From Paramecium pentaurelia (Eukaryota > Ciliophora > Oligohymenophorea > Peniculida > Parameciidae): DNA of 64,000 bases. Below the pieces are notes generated by a model. The model saw nothing but the letters and a program-made list of their open reading frames with translations, was not told the DNA's origin and did not search any database. The stretch spans positions 616,777 through 680,776 of the forward strand of contig CAJJDO010000027.1 of the NCBI GenBank assembly GCA_905183005.1, read 5' to 3'. Of the stretch, positions 36,165 to 49,138 are shown in pieces; position 1 is the stretch's first letter, and each line of letters starts with the position of its first letter. Position numbers and translations under genes: made by a program.

Positions 36165-36898
36165 ATGGAATATCCATAGAACTTATTAACATAAGGAATC
36201 AAATTCTCAATTATAGGAGATAATGTAGCATAAATTGTATTACTTCCTGGTGAATACATAATTACATAAAACAATTATATACAATATTATTCAGACAACA
36301 TTGAGATTAAAACAAAGAGATCATATTTTATTGTTGCAAATCAAGTGACTATTGTGAATAATAGCAAAGAGAATGTTGCTTATGTAGGAATTAGTGCTTA
36401 AACAGGGAAAGTGATGGTTTTAGATGCTGCTATTTTTAATAATTATTTAATCAAAGAATCTTCAATATTAGCAGCTAATGATTTTATTGAAGTGGGACCA
36501 ATTCCTTAATTTTAATAAAACTACTAAAAAATTGTCTTTTCAAGAGATCTAATGAAATAACAATTAATCTTTTTGAAAACCAATGGAACAGTAATTGATA
36601 AAGATCTTGGAGATGGAGAATCTATCACTGTATAGAAGCATTCTATTTTGGCAATGTAAGATTTTGTTCGATATGAATTAAACCTAAAAGATAATACTAA
36701 AGTTAAATTAATTGGTCCAGGTAACTTATCCAAATATTGATATTAGGTAGAATTCTTTTTGAAATCAATAATTAAGTTATGCCAAATAATTTAATGTTAT
36801 CAAGAAGAAGACAATTAATTCATTTCTTTTTGTTAATGTCTATGCTTTTCTTTTTATCTTTTGTTGACATCATGCTAGACATTGGAGCCGGAGTTTGA
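36165..36898 (+). CDS. AIM24-family (DUF124) protein with a C-terminal membrane segment
   Basis: 235 residues with one 26-nt intron at 36721-36746. The start is the ATG at 36165 (MEYPQNLLTQGIKFSI). The beta-rich fold matches AIM24/TRAP-like proteins: GDNVAQIVLLPGEYI, IVNNSKENVAYVGISAQTGK, then a second similar half with FLKTNGTVIDKDLGDGES, SILAMQDFVRYEL and VKLIGPGR. After the intron the protein continues with a short basic stretch (LMLSRRRQ) and a hydrophobic segment (LIHFFLLMSMLFFLSFV). In yeast AIM24 affects mitochondrial inner-membrane organisation; bacterial relatives have no settled function. A mitochondrial or other membrane location is inferred from the C-terminal helix. If the intron is not spliced, the protein would stop at once (LSKY then TGA) and lose the membrane segment. 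Confidence 0.75.
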
Positions 36899-36979
36899 AT
36901 TTTTATTCTAAATTGTTTAATAATAAAGATTTTTGATCATTATATATATGATTTTCTTCTAAGATACTAAATAATATAC

Positions 36980-37783
36980 TCATTTTCTTAATAATGTAAT
37001 GGCTCCACTTACTTAGTAATCCCATATCAAATAGGCAACTAATGCTCCATATAATCCATAATTTATTATATCATTTGAATGAATTTTCCATAAGAATAAA
37101 TAAGATTACTTTTTATATTCGTTCCATCCTTACTTTTTGGCAAAAGAAATATCTTTATTTACCATAAAACCATAGAATCCAACTATCCAGACTGTAAATA
37201 GTATTGAATAAGCTAACCAATTTCCACTAAGGATTGCAAATGATGCATATAATAACATTTCTCCTGTATAATTAGGATTCCTATTGTATTTAAACATTCC
37301 TTCTGTAATTAAGCCTTATTTATATTTTAATGTGTAGTATTTTTGGCAATCACTTACTATCATTAATACTACTCCAAAAACATAAGCAAAAATAGCAGTA
37401 ACTACTCGTGCGTTACTTGGATTTGGAATTCCCTCTGATATTTATAACCAAGCAATAAACCAATATAATAATAATAGTATGGATGTAAATATTAATGATC
37501 CAATTGTAATTTTATTCTGAAAAGTTCGATCTGGAAATGTAAAATCTTTAACGACCCAAATAATTCCATAACTACCATGTAACGCCAACTATCAAATAAA
37601 ATTTGGTTATACGTAAAGATAAGCACCTAAAGAAAAGTTTTAATACCACCAAATGAGGAAAACTACAAAAAAAGCTGTTAATCCTTTTTAAGCATTGATT
37701 ATATGGCATTATTTGATTATTTTAGGTCCTCCCAAAAAATCATTGACAATAACTTTAGCAAACTCCTGATGTTATTTAAACAT
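36980..37783 (-). CDS. DUF1295 / steroid 5-alpha-reductase-like multi-pass membrane protein
   Basis: 259 residues with one 24-nt intron containing an in-frame TGA. The start is the ATG at 37783 (MFKQHQEFAKVIVNDFLGG). Six or more hydrophobic segments are seen (GLTAFFVVFLIWWYQ, IGSLIFTSILLLLYWFIAWL, VVTAIFAYVFGVVLMIV). The C-terminal hallmark EGMFKYNRNPNYTGEMLLYA corresponds to the RHPNYxGE motif of DUF1295, steroid 5-alpha-reductases and related methyltransferase-fold enzymes, where it takes part in cofactor binding; a later part includes ISFAKKQGWNEYKKQSYLFL. The substrate cannot be told from sequence: sterol, polyunsaturated lipid or isoprenoid reduction are all possible. Convergent with the AIM24 gene (81 bp stop to stop). 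Confidence 0.8.
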
Positions 37784-37832
37784 AAATAAATTAATTTATT
37801 ATTAATAATATAATATTATTAATTATGTAAAT

Positions 37833-38672
37833 TCAAATAAAAAGTGAACTATTTAAGTATATTGATTGCTCTTCATCTGATATACACTCATCAAATTCTT
37901 CCTGTAATGTTCTTTAGATTAATTTCTCAGATTATTCTTAATTGTATTCTAGATTAATAATTTCTTCTTTGGTATTTTCCATTCTAGGTAAATTAACACT
38001 TAAATCATCATCTGTATCTTTTTGTTTACTAGTGTCATCAAATTGTTCAAACTTTTTAATTAAGAAGGGGATATCATTATCCATATAATGCAATTCTAGA
38101 GTTTTAACATGATTGGCAACGAATTGATCTTCATACTAATTGAATATGTAGTTTTTCATGGATTGAGTTGATGTTACATTTTTAATTTTCTTTGAATGAG
38201 CTAATTATCCAAATTTGTTGAGAAAATCAACTTTTTATTTTAATTCTTTTTATAAGGTGTTATTCTAATGAGTTAATTCTTCACAAATCATTTGATGCAA
38301 TTCTAGCTATTTTAATAAATGTTTCTTATGAAGTTATAATTCTTTTGACTTGAGCATACTCTCTTTGAGTTGATGCTAAAATTAAGTGTTTTTAATTTTA
38401 GCAAGCATGTATTCCTCATACAATTGCTAAAATTCAAAGTTATCAAAAGACATATGTTTTTAAATTTACAAATTTTATTTCCTCTCTGTTTTACTCAATC
38501 TAGTTTCTATTTCATGCAATTCTAATAATTTTTGTGAAATCGCTTTTTTTAGATCTTTGAGTTAATCATATTAATTTCCGATCTAGTCACATTTATTTTC
38601 TATTGCTTAAGTAATATGTCTAATTTTCACATCCACTAAACAAATATTCTAATCAAATGTCTAATTTTACAT
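37833..38672 (-). CDS. Intronless coiled-coil protein, unknown function
   Basis: 279 residues in one uninterrupted frame, from the ATG at 38672 (MQNQTFDQNICLVDVKIRH) to TGA 37833. Most of the protein is charged coiled coil (KAISQKLLELHEIETRLSK, LKSKELQLHKKHLLKQLEL). The C-terminal part is acidic (SKQKDTDDDLSVNLP, EEFDECISDEEQS). A shorter alternative starts at the internal Met before SFDNFEFQQLYEEY, but the upstream reading is equally coding-like, so the longer model is preferred. It lies 49 bp upstream of the DUF1295 gene on the same strand. No family was recognised. Confidence 0.65.
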
Positions 38673-40637
38673 AATATAGAGTTTAATATAAATTATTACG
38701 CTAGTAGTAGAATAATTACAATAATTTAATATATATTGTTATATATAAATGCGTGTAATGTGTTTGTATGGGACTTATTACAATATTATTAAAATAGCTA
38801 TTAGACAAAATATTTGAATTAGCATAAAAACTCAATAATTAATTTAATTAAAGTTGTACTCCAATTATTTCTTATTTGCACTTCCCTTTTAACATTAGAA
38901 ACCTAATATATTTAATTGATTCATGGTATAGCTATAAATTCATATGGAAGTACATTTGATGACATTTGGCATTAATTAGAAACTAGAGATTTTTAGGACA
39001 GATTGTTAAAGAAGATGCTGAAAAAAATGAATTTAGAATTTCTGTAATTTTGATATTGCTGATAATCCAAAATTTTTATCTTTTTCGGAAATGTGATTTT
39101 TTCATTATTTAAAATAAATCATATAAAATATATCTTTGTTTTGTTAATCTAAAATTTATAAATCATATTAGAATTTTGGATCGTTGATAGTATGAGATTG
39201 ATAATGCAAATCCATATTCATAATTGTATAAATCAATATTAGAAAAGCAATTACAAAACTTTAAAACCTTTAATTTTAAGAGAAAAGTCCAAATAAAAAT
39301 TTTATAACAATGAAAGGATTATCCCACAAGTTAAGAACTAAAATTACTAAAGATTCTATTTTTACTCTGATAAGAAATACTTAGCAATAGTCTAAATAAT
39401 TTCATTTTGATAAACTAATATATTTTATTATTGATGTTGCTAAAATACCCATTAGTTTCAATTTTTATTGATTAATGACATTATTCAAAAAAGACATAAT
39501 ACTTCAGATTCACTCATTAAGGGCTGAAAGCATTATGCAAATCATACTTATTTGATAATGTTACTATTAATATGAAACATAATTTATTGGAACTTTATGT
39601 ATTTTTCTATGAGAATTATACTTTAAGGCCATTTTTTTTTTGCTAAAATAGTTTATTTTTCTTTTTTGGATGGAAATACAAAACTTAAAAAAGAACATAA
39701 ATATTTGTCTTTGTTGTCCTTATATTTTCAACATTTGGATAAAGTGAAAGACAGATAGTTAAAGATTTGGGAGCATAAATCTTTTTTTCTGAATAGATTC
39801 CAAAAAATTTAATGTTAGAATCAAGAATATTGTAAATTTTTGAGTTAAATTCTAATTACAAAACAATACTTAATTTTTTAATCCAATAATTATATATTTT
39901 ACATTCAATTTCACTCTTCTCGTAAATGAGAAATCATTTTGATTAGTGAATATAAATTAGTAATGATTCATTAATAAAAAATTGGAATTCATCATTATAG
40001 TACCTTAAGAAGTACTATTATTAATAAAATTTATATAAGAAATGCAACTTCAATTTACAAAAGAAACAACGATTTTCAATTTAATAATAGTCTCAGTGTT
40101 ATTTTGATAAGATAATAAAAATGTATAAAAATGAAATATGATCGTTTCAAATGTTGTGGCTTTAAAATATAAATAATGGATAAATTGAGTGGCTTTTAAT
40201 TTTAAATAATTAAAAATTTTTACTGTTTAATCCTTATTATTTTTCTTAGAGCAAATTGAACTTAATTTCAAAGATTGGCTTAAAAATATTTAAATTAATA
40301 AATTTAATTAAGTTTTGATAATAATTTAATAAAAAATAAAATTTAATGGTTTAATGGTTTAAAAAGGATTAACCATTCAAAAGTTTGCATCTGAAAACCC
40401 GAAAAGTTTCTTGGTTTTTTTTATTGATTTTTGATAAAAATTATTGTTCTTATCAAATATCAAAGTAGAGCAGGATTTAGTCAAATAAAAATTAATTAAG
40501 ATTTTGGAAAAAATTACCTACAACTAATAATAAATACACAAACTAAAAATAGAAGAATACGAAGAAAGCAATTTATAAATATTTATCAAGGAAATACTAA
40601 AAAATATAATATTTATTAATTATAATGTTCTTCTTGA
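38673..40637. other. AT-rich gap with decayed coding fragments
   Basis: Nearly 2 kb without a gene that can be supported. Plus-strand fragments with protein-like composition occur, for example VKEDAEKNEFRISVILILL near 39010-39060 and LSLYFQHLDKVKDRQLKIWE near 39710-39780, each ended by TGA or shifted relative to the next. This is the pattern of an old pseudogene or gene relic rather than a functional gene. Confidence 0.4.
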
Positions 40638-43600
40638 TCAATTTTACTTTTATTTTATTTCGCTTTCTAAATCAAAGCCTCCTCTTTATTTTATTAATGC
40701 TCTTATATCTACTCCCTAATAATTAAAAAATTCTGATTTGAAGATCAAAGCCTTTTATGCTTAAAATATCAGTTATTTAGATATAAGGAGAATAGCAACA
40801 TTAGGGTGGACTAAATAATAATAAAACTATAGATACAGTATTATTTTTCTCTACTTGTATAAAAAGCTATAAAATCATAAGACAAACCTTCATTAGGAGA
40901 GCTCTATAGGGTCTTAAGATTCAAATAAAAAAACTATTAATTACTACAATAATATAATGTAGAATTGTCAAATGAGAAGTATAATATAAAGACATCAGCA
41001 GTTTGAAAATCAAATTTTTTTATAAGGCATCTCTCTTACACATCCCATAAACGAATAGACTTATCTGTACTGCTAGATGCTAATTTAGTACCATCCGAAG
41101 AAAAGCATACAGAAGTAATTAAATCCTTGTGACCATCTAATCTCATAATTTTTTGTCCTGAGTTAACATCCCATATACTGATAGTATTATTGCTGCCTCC
41201 AGATGCCAATTTCGTAAAATCAGGAGAAAAGCATATTGAATTGGCAATTTAAGTAGATTACATATTGCTATCTTAATAATGTTATTGTGTCTTCACATCC
41301 CATAAACGGATAGTCTTGTCTGAACTACTTGATGCTAATTTGGAGCCATCAGGAGAGTAGCATATTGAGCTGACATTATTAGTATGACCTTCCAATTTTA
41401 CAAAATAAATCTAACAATGAACATTCCATAAATAAATTGACTTATCTCTGCTACAAGATGCTAAAATAGCACCATTTGGAGAGAAACATACTGAATTGAC
41501 AACATCAGTATGAGCATTTATATTTGATATTTATTGTCCTTTCTAAACATCCCATAAACGAATTGATTTATCTGCACTACCAGATGCTAATATAGCACCA
41601 TCTGGAGAGAAACATACTGAATTGACAGCATCAGTATGAGTACTTATATTAGATATTTATTATCCTGTCTAAACATTCCATAAACAGATTGACTTATCAC
41701 TGCTACAAGATGCTAGTATAGCACCATCTGGAGAGAAACATACTGAATTGACAACATCAGTATGAGCATTTATATTTGATATTTATTATCCTTTCTAAAC
41801 ATCCCATAAACGAATTGATTTATCTGCACTACCAGATGCTAATATAGCACCATCTGGAGAGAAACATACTGAATTGACAACATCAGTATGAGCATTTAAT
41901 TTTAATATTTATTATCCTTTCTAAACATTCCATAAACGAATTGATTTATCTGCACTACCAGATGCTAATGTATCATCATTTGGAGAGAAGCAAACTGACT
42001 CAACCCAACTACTATGATTATCTAATTTTAATATTTATTCTCCTGTCTTAACATCCCATAAACAAATTGTCTTATCACCACAACCAGTTGCTAATAATTC
42101 ACCATTATGAGAGAAGCATACAGAATTAACAATATCACTCTGGCCAACTAATTTATTGTTGTAAATTTTTATCTTAACATCCCACAAACCGACTGAATGA
42201 TCTCGACTACTAGATGCTACATTTTTGCCATTAGGAGAAAAACATACTGATAATACCCAACTTCCATGACCATCTAATTGAGATATTTATTATCCTGTCT
42301 AAACATCCCATAAACGGACTGATGTATCTGCACTCCCAGATACTAATGTGATACCATCAGGAGAAAAACATACAGAATTTACATCATATGTATGACCATT
42401 CAGTTTGGCTTTTTATTATCCTGTCTAAACATCCCATATGCGGATAGACATGTCTTAGCTACCAGATGCTACACTATTACCATCAGGAGAGAAGCATACT
42501 GAATTGACAGTGCTAGTATGACCATCTAATTTAGCTTTTTATTATCTTGTTTTGACATCCCAAAGGCAGATAGAGTTATCATCACTACCTGAAGCTAATG
42601 TATTTCCATCAGGAGAGAAACAGACTGAGTAGACATAACTAGTATGACCATCTAATTTGGCTTTTTATTGTCCTGTTTTGACATCCCAAAGACGGATAGA
42701 GTTATCATTACTACCAGATGCTATTGTAGTACCATTAGGAGAGACACAAACTGATCGGACATAATCGGTATGGCCATTTAACTAAGTTTTTAAGCTGCCT
42801 GTTTTAACATCCCATAAACAAATAGAGCCATCATCACTACCCGATGCTAAAGTATCGCCATCAGGAAAAAAACATACTTGATATACCCATCCACTATTAA
42901 AATTGAACTAAGACTTTTATTGTCCTGTCTTAAAATCCCACAAACGGATAGAATTATCTGCACTGCCAGTTGCTAATATAGCCCCATCAGGAGAGAAACA
43001 TACTGAAAGAACTTAACTAGTATGACCCTCTAATTTTAGTAACTCATGTATTCTTAAATTTTTCCATTTACAATTATATAATTCAGCTCCATTCAAATTT
43101 ACTCCACTTATGTCTACATTTTCAAATTCAGATCCACTCAAATTGCATTTTGCAAAATTAGCTCCAATTAAAGATGAATTCTTAATTCTTATATTCTCAA
43201 GACATAGTTTTCTGATATCAACTTTCATCTCAACTAACAAACTTAATGAATTTGAACCACATTATATGAATTTTTAGTCTATAGTTGTGAGAAGAACTAA
43301 AAATTGTAACAATTTTATAATCTTCTAATTTTTTGATATCTTTTTAATTAGAGTTTGTCTAATTACAATGTAATTATCACTTGAATAGTAATTATTATTA
43401 AAGTCATGTTCAGATACTTATTTTAATAATATAATGGTTTTCTTAAAGTCATTTTTAAATAAATCGAGTTTCTATTTCTTTTCTATAGTGTTTAAATGCT
43501 AATATTCAAAGACATATTTTTAAGGATCGCAATATTCAAGAAATGTTAAACAACAATCTGAAATTTTACATTTTTCTAACAGTTCAATCGTCTCAATGAA

Positions 43601-43675
43601 AATTAATTCATCAACTTCTGTCGCTTGAATTAAAATTTCATACAAGTCTTTTTTCGATTCCTTATCGTATTACAT
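40638..43675 (-). CDS. WD40-repeat protein with about 16 repeats and pentapeptide-like repeats
   Basis: 1,003 residues with one 26-nt intron near the 3' end. The start is the ATG at 43675 (MQYDKESKKDLYEILIQA). Order: an N-terminal helical region of about 155 residues; a short pentapeptide-repeat-like region (SLIGANFAKCNLSGSEFENV, VNLNGAELYN); then 16 WD40 repeats of about 42 residues, most with SVCFSPDG and IRLWDV cores; then a conserved-looking tail (FQAQKALIFKSEFFNYQGVD) ending ESEIKQKQN. Sixteen blades fit two stacked propellers. Family proteins are scaffolds, and Paramecium has very many with this tail; the molecular partner is unknown. No NACHT/NB-ARC ATPase is visible in this reading. 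The nucleotide similarity of several repeats points to recent internal duplication. Confidence 0.85.
41030..43020 (-). repeat. Internal ~126-bp repeat array encoding WD40 units
   Basis: Sixteen copies of a roughly 126-bp unit can be counted from the recurring minus-strand SPDG codons (plus-strand ggagagaaacata-like words near 41095, 41220, 41345, 41475, 41600 and so on to 42985). Units around 41486-41611 and 41738-41863 are almost identical at the DNA level and 252 bp apart, indicating a two-unit duplication. Confidence 0.85.
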
Positions 43676-43929
43676 TATCAATTAAAAAAAATGAATTTCT
43701 ATTACTAAATATAATCTTGGATAATTAAAAATTTTTTTAGCTTTTTACAAAAAAATAACAAGATCTAATTTTGAAAAGGTTAATAAACTACAATGAAATG
43801 GCATTGCTTGATTTATTCTTTAATAATGTAAATTATAAATTTTTACTGAATTTGAGATAGATTATAGATATTTAATTTTTTTAGTGAATCCTTTTTTAAC
43901 ATAAATAAGTATAATTTTTTATATAAAAA

Positions 43930-46900
43930 TTAAGAGCTAGGAATCTGTCTGAACAAAATCGTTCGCTCCTTGATATTGTTGATGATGACTATTAGATTTA
44001 TAAATTCTGGAGATAATAGTTATAGTAAAAGATAGAGATATTTTTTAAGATGAACATAAATATTAATGAATTTAATAAATTTTGATACATTAGATAATTT
44101 TTCAGAAAAGGGGATTTTTAAGCATATATATTCTGGGAAATTCCATTGTTTTCTTATTAATTATAATACTTGGGTAAGTGAAATAATGAGGAATATAGCA
44201 GATGTTTTCTAATTAATACTAAATGTTTGGAATGGTGATGACATAAAAATATAGTACTAGCAACACGAATATTTAATTATTCTTGGTCAAATGAAAAACA
44301 AATTGATGATATATTAAGGATAGTAATTGATAATTTTATAAGTTCTATTATTATATATATTTAAACTTAATTAATCTAAGAAATTAAAAATCTTGAATTA
44401 GATAAATTAACAAATAATAATAAATACTATTACATCTATCAGAATTTATTTTTTCAATTAATTATTGTTTATAAAATTACTTTTAAATTCAAATGATAGG
44501 CATAAATTCATTAATCAAACAATATTAGTTTGACACAAGTTATAAAATAATCTTAAGACAAAAATAATAGAAGTTCCAACTGATTAATAGGATTAATTTA
44601 GCAACATTCTCAACCATTAATTATGAGCCTTCAATAAGAGAAGAAAAAAAATTCTATTCTTATCATCATCGTTAATATTATTTGCTCCTTTCAAAACTCT
44701 TCTTTCCAGATCTTACAGGATATTCATTATTTGAAAAAAAAAGAACGCTTACCAAAATTATCATATTGGGAAGATCTAAAATAAACTGATGAGGATTCTT
44801 AAAAATTGAGTAACAAAAATAAACGAAAAAGTATCTGTTACGATTTAGTGGACATAATATTTTCGGCTAATTACAATTTATTATCTTAGATTTTTTAGAA
44901 ATTATTGAAGCTCAAGCAAAGAATTGGGAATTTATCACAAATGAATAAAGTAATTAAAATTGCTTAAAAAGATCAAAAGGATGATGCATATCTATCAGCT
45001 CTAAACCTATTGTGTGTTTTTTAACTAGCATAATTATAATTTGGCAAAGATTTTCTCAATCAAAGCAAGGATTATACTTATTAATTTAGTTTATTAAAAG
45101 TTAACTAAATTAAGTGCTTATTCAATAGCTGAAGCAAATAGGTAAAAATTTTAATTTAGCGTCTGGTGATATCAATTATACTGAATATGTCTTTATTAAA
45201 GTCCATTTAGTATTATAATATTTTATAGTAGTGTTTGTTTTTTTTCCATGATTTTTGGATGCTACATATTATGGGATAGATTTAATGGGCCTATTGGCTT
45301 GATTGCACTTGCTATGAAAGTGAATCCCTAGAAATAAAATTGAATTTGACCTAGAATTCAGTTCAAGAATTTTCCCTCTTATTGGATTAGAAATTTATTC
45401 AGGAGAAGCTTGGGACCTTTATTGGTAGAGTTGGTTGTTTGAAATTCACCTTGCTTAATGCTTTATAGCATGAGATTTCTGTAGATAGTGGCTCTTCAAA
45501 AATTGAATTAAAAGAGGCCAATAAATGTATTTTACTAGCAGCATATTTTGGATAAGTCATTTATATAATAATTATACACTTCAAACTTTAGTTAAACATT
45601 CAAAAATGCTTTCGATTTTATATTCACTGAGTGTATTGATACAGACTTATATTAATTGGATGATCCATTATATGAATTTTTATGCAAATATTGATAAAAA
45701 AACTTTTAGATTGGCAATCAAAGAACTTATTACTGAAAATTAAATTAAAAGAAATTCAGAAAAAAAGAAACCAAGAAAAATTGTGATTTTTGTCACTCAG
45801 TAAATCTAATTTGATATTTAATGTTACAAAATAGGCATTTCAAACGAAGGTGAATTAAAAGATCAAGGCTAATATTAAGATATTAAATCTAGTTTATATA
45901 TGACCAATGAAGAGTTAGCATAAAAAATAAATTAATAAATTTAATAAAAAAAAGAAAGCAACCATGTGAATTAGAAATTCTTCGAAAATAAAAACCTAAA
46001 ATTTTGTTGCTAATAACTTAGTTTGTAAAATAATAATAGTAGAACTATAAGAACGTATTTAAAATACTAACAATTTTCGAATGTAAGAGTAATTCTTTTT
46101 GTTCCTCTTTTAGAAGCTGGATCTGCAGTTCTAATAAATTACTATTAAAGAATTGTTTCAATTTTTTATGAGCATCAATAAGAAAATGATATTGATACTG
46201 TATAATATATCTAAGGAATGCTTAGTTTATGAGAATTTCATATAATCAAATAAAGTATTCTTTTGAATACATATTACATATTCAGTATAAAATTCTTCTC
46301 AGAGGATAAATTAAGAAATTATAAATTTTTAAATATTGTCACCAGCTTCATATTTTGATGAAAATCATCTGGAAGAATTCTCAATAATTTTTTCTAATAA
46401 TCTATCTTTATTTGATAGTCAAAAAACTGAGTTAGCTTGGATGTATTAGAAATAATAGGCAATTTCTTATTTGCTCTAATAAAAATTTTGATGATTTTAT
46501 TAAGAGACAAATCAATATTCCTGTATTATCTTGAGGATTATTCGTATTATCTGAATATAATGGTTCGATACAATGAGTATTAGAACAAAAAATAATTTTT
46601 GATACACATTAGAACTCTTATAACAGAATGCTTTAGATTATAGATGTACTGCCGAGCTTCCTTAAAATGTTAAAGAAGATGATAAAAATCTTGATTTTTC
46701 AAAGGATGGAAGAGGATACAGATCAAATTTTTATTTAATTTATGAATTGTCATTTGAAATTTAAAGTAATGAAAAAGTTGGTTTTTGAAGAACAGGCCCT
46801 GAAAATCAAACCATTTTTAAAATGCCAGAAATAGAAGATTTATAGAAATCAAATTTATTTAATTCTAGTTAAGATATTAGAAAAATTAGGATCACATAAG

Positions 46901-46990
46901 GTAAGAAATAAATTTGGAATTATCCCTTAATCTCCTTTTTTATGCAAATTAATTTATTGTATATTGGAGAGAAGTTTCAATATAGAATAT
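43930..46990 (+). pseudogene. Decayed large gene; possibly a ciliate multi-TM/PAS-type family
   Basis: Several long plus-strand frames with protein-like composition follow each other but are broken by TGA and frame changes that tiny introns only partly repair. Pieces include NLSEQNRSLLDIVDDDYQIY (about 43933-44080), NKRKSICYDLVDIIFSANYN then LKQRIGNLSQMNKVIKIAQK (44730-45130), SSKIELKEANKCILLAAYFG (45350-45570), and NVRVILFVPLLEAGSAVLIN, a probable membrane helix (46080-46140). Helical segments before a membrane helix recall a very large ciliate family with several membrane spans, but that identification is from memory of style only and is weak. The absence of a single splice solution favours a pseudogene; an intact gene with unusual introns is possible. 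Confidence 0.35.
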
Positions 46991-49138
46991 TTTTAATCCT
47001 TTGGCCAAATAGATGATTAAGACTTTTTGTAATTTAAAAGGTAGATTTGTTGTATTAATTTTCATTATTTTTTATAAATATTGATTTTTAAAATATTACA
47101 AATTTTTATTAAAACAGCATTAAAATTAGACATAATTGGATTTATATTAATATCAAAATTATGTTACTAAAATATTGATACAAAAATATCAAATTTAGTC
47201 TGTATTTCATTTTAATTTAAACTTCATAAATCCTAATTCATTCTTAAAAATGAAAATATGTAATGATACAATGAATGATTGAAAAAATGATTTTATCTTA
47301 TGCTTCCCAAATATTTACTTACCTCAATTTAAATTTAGGAATATTAAAAATCAATTAAAGAATACATATTTAAATATTCAATTTTTTAATTCTAATAATT
47401 TGGATAAATTTTAATAAATTAGAATATTTTTTCAAAAGCCCTTCCTATTTTGAATTTAGATTTATTAACAAAACATAGTTGATAAGTCAAATATTAATAT
47501 TTAAAATTCAACTAAACATTTTAAAAATACGTAAGAAAAAATTAATGACTTCTTGAAAAAATAACATTAATTATTTGAACTAAAAGGATAGGTTTAAAAT
47601 TAAATATTTCTGAAAACAAGCATATAATTCTAAATTTATATTTACATACTAAAAACAACGAAGGTTAATTTTTATTAATTCTGATCAGATTAAAGTAAAA
47701 TGATAATTAAATTGTTCAATTATTTTTATATTAAATATTAATTATTTTATAAATATAAATTAAAATTTGTTAACTCATTTTGCTTAAAGTAAAAAGCAAA
47801 AAAAACATATTTCTTTCTCAAAGAAATTAAGACAAAATATGAATATAAATAACCAGTATTTAATCTCAGTTTTTATTCCCTCTAGAGATTTATGAAGTTA
47901 AATAATTACAAGAAGTATATATTAATTAATAAAACCTTTATTAATTTTCTAGAGAAAATGGAAAACATAGTTTAATAAAATTATCCTGATTTAAATTAAA
48001 TCTTATGTTATTAGCCTTTGTTAAAATATGAAATCTTCTTATTTAAATAAAAATTACTATTCTTAAGTAATAACTATTTTATCCAATCAGATTTTACAAG
48101 ATTAAGAAAACCGAAAAAGCAAAAAAATAAGTAATAAGGCTAATCCTAATGAGATAAAGCTGATCATTCACAGAATATGCTTTTTATATTTCTTAAGCAA
48201 ATGAACCATTTCCTTTGATATAGTTCTTTTAACTTAATCAAAGCTATGATCTTAATAAGATTTAAATAATTTATATATGATACTGTTTATACATCAAAGT
48301 AATTAGGAAGTTCAAATATATTTAATTAAGTTATCAATCAAAATTTATAAAATAATTTTATTTTTTAACAAACCTCAAGTTGAAATTATCATAACGGTTA
48401 TATTTTTATTTAAGATAGATTTTTAAAGTAAAAGAATAAAAATCTCTAATAGATAAACTTAATCTTGGATTATATAATTTCTTATTTTTTATTTGTCTGT
48501 TATATTAAATTAACATAATCGAAAATAATAAGTAGAAATTAGTTAAATATTTATCTTACTTTACATAATTTTCATATTCTGAAAGACTTAATGATTTGGA
48601 TGAAACTTTTAAATTATTCTTTTACTAAATTGATTAGAATATTTATTTAATAAAAAAAAAATCATTTCTTTCTTATTTGGATTACTTTAAATAAAATTTT
48701 TGTTATTCGAAAATTATTTTTCCAAAAATTAAAATATTTTTGGAAAACATGTCTCTTTTTTTCCTGCCTTTTTGTAACACTTCAAATTGACCAATAGATA
48801 TTATCTCATATCCAACATTTTTTTTTTATTTGCAATAATGTTATCACCTTAATTATTTCTTTTTATTCATTATACAAATTTTTGAATATCTACTTATAAT
48901 TCAATATTGAGTTAAATCTTTTAGTTTTTTTTTTGTTGTAAATACTAATAATATTACTAATAATATATTAATAATAAAATTTGAAGTGTTATTTTTCAAC
49001 ATTTTCACCTGAAGTAGATTTGGAAAAGTTACAATTACTTCTATTATTTTGCCCTTATTTAAGTATATATTTTTGAACTTCTTTCGATTCCTTTAAAAAA
49101 ATAAGTCCAATTTAATACAAAAATTATATTTTTAATTT
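46991..49138. other. Long AT-rich gap
   Basis: About 2.1 kb with no supportable gene. One short plus-strand piece near 48100-48180 (QENRKSKKISNKANPNEIK) could be a relic of a basic protein, but it has no recognisable context. Confidence 0.45.

Noticed and set aside
38940..40100. Possible intact gene in the gap before the WD40 gene.
   Set aside because: Coding-like pieces are in different frames and separated by TGA, with no splice solution found; recorded only as relics.
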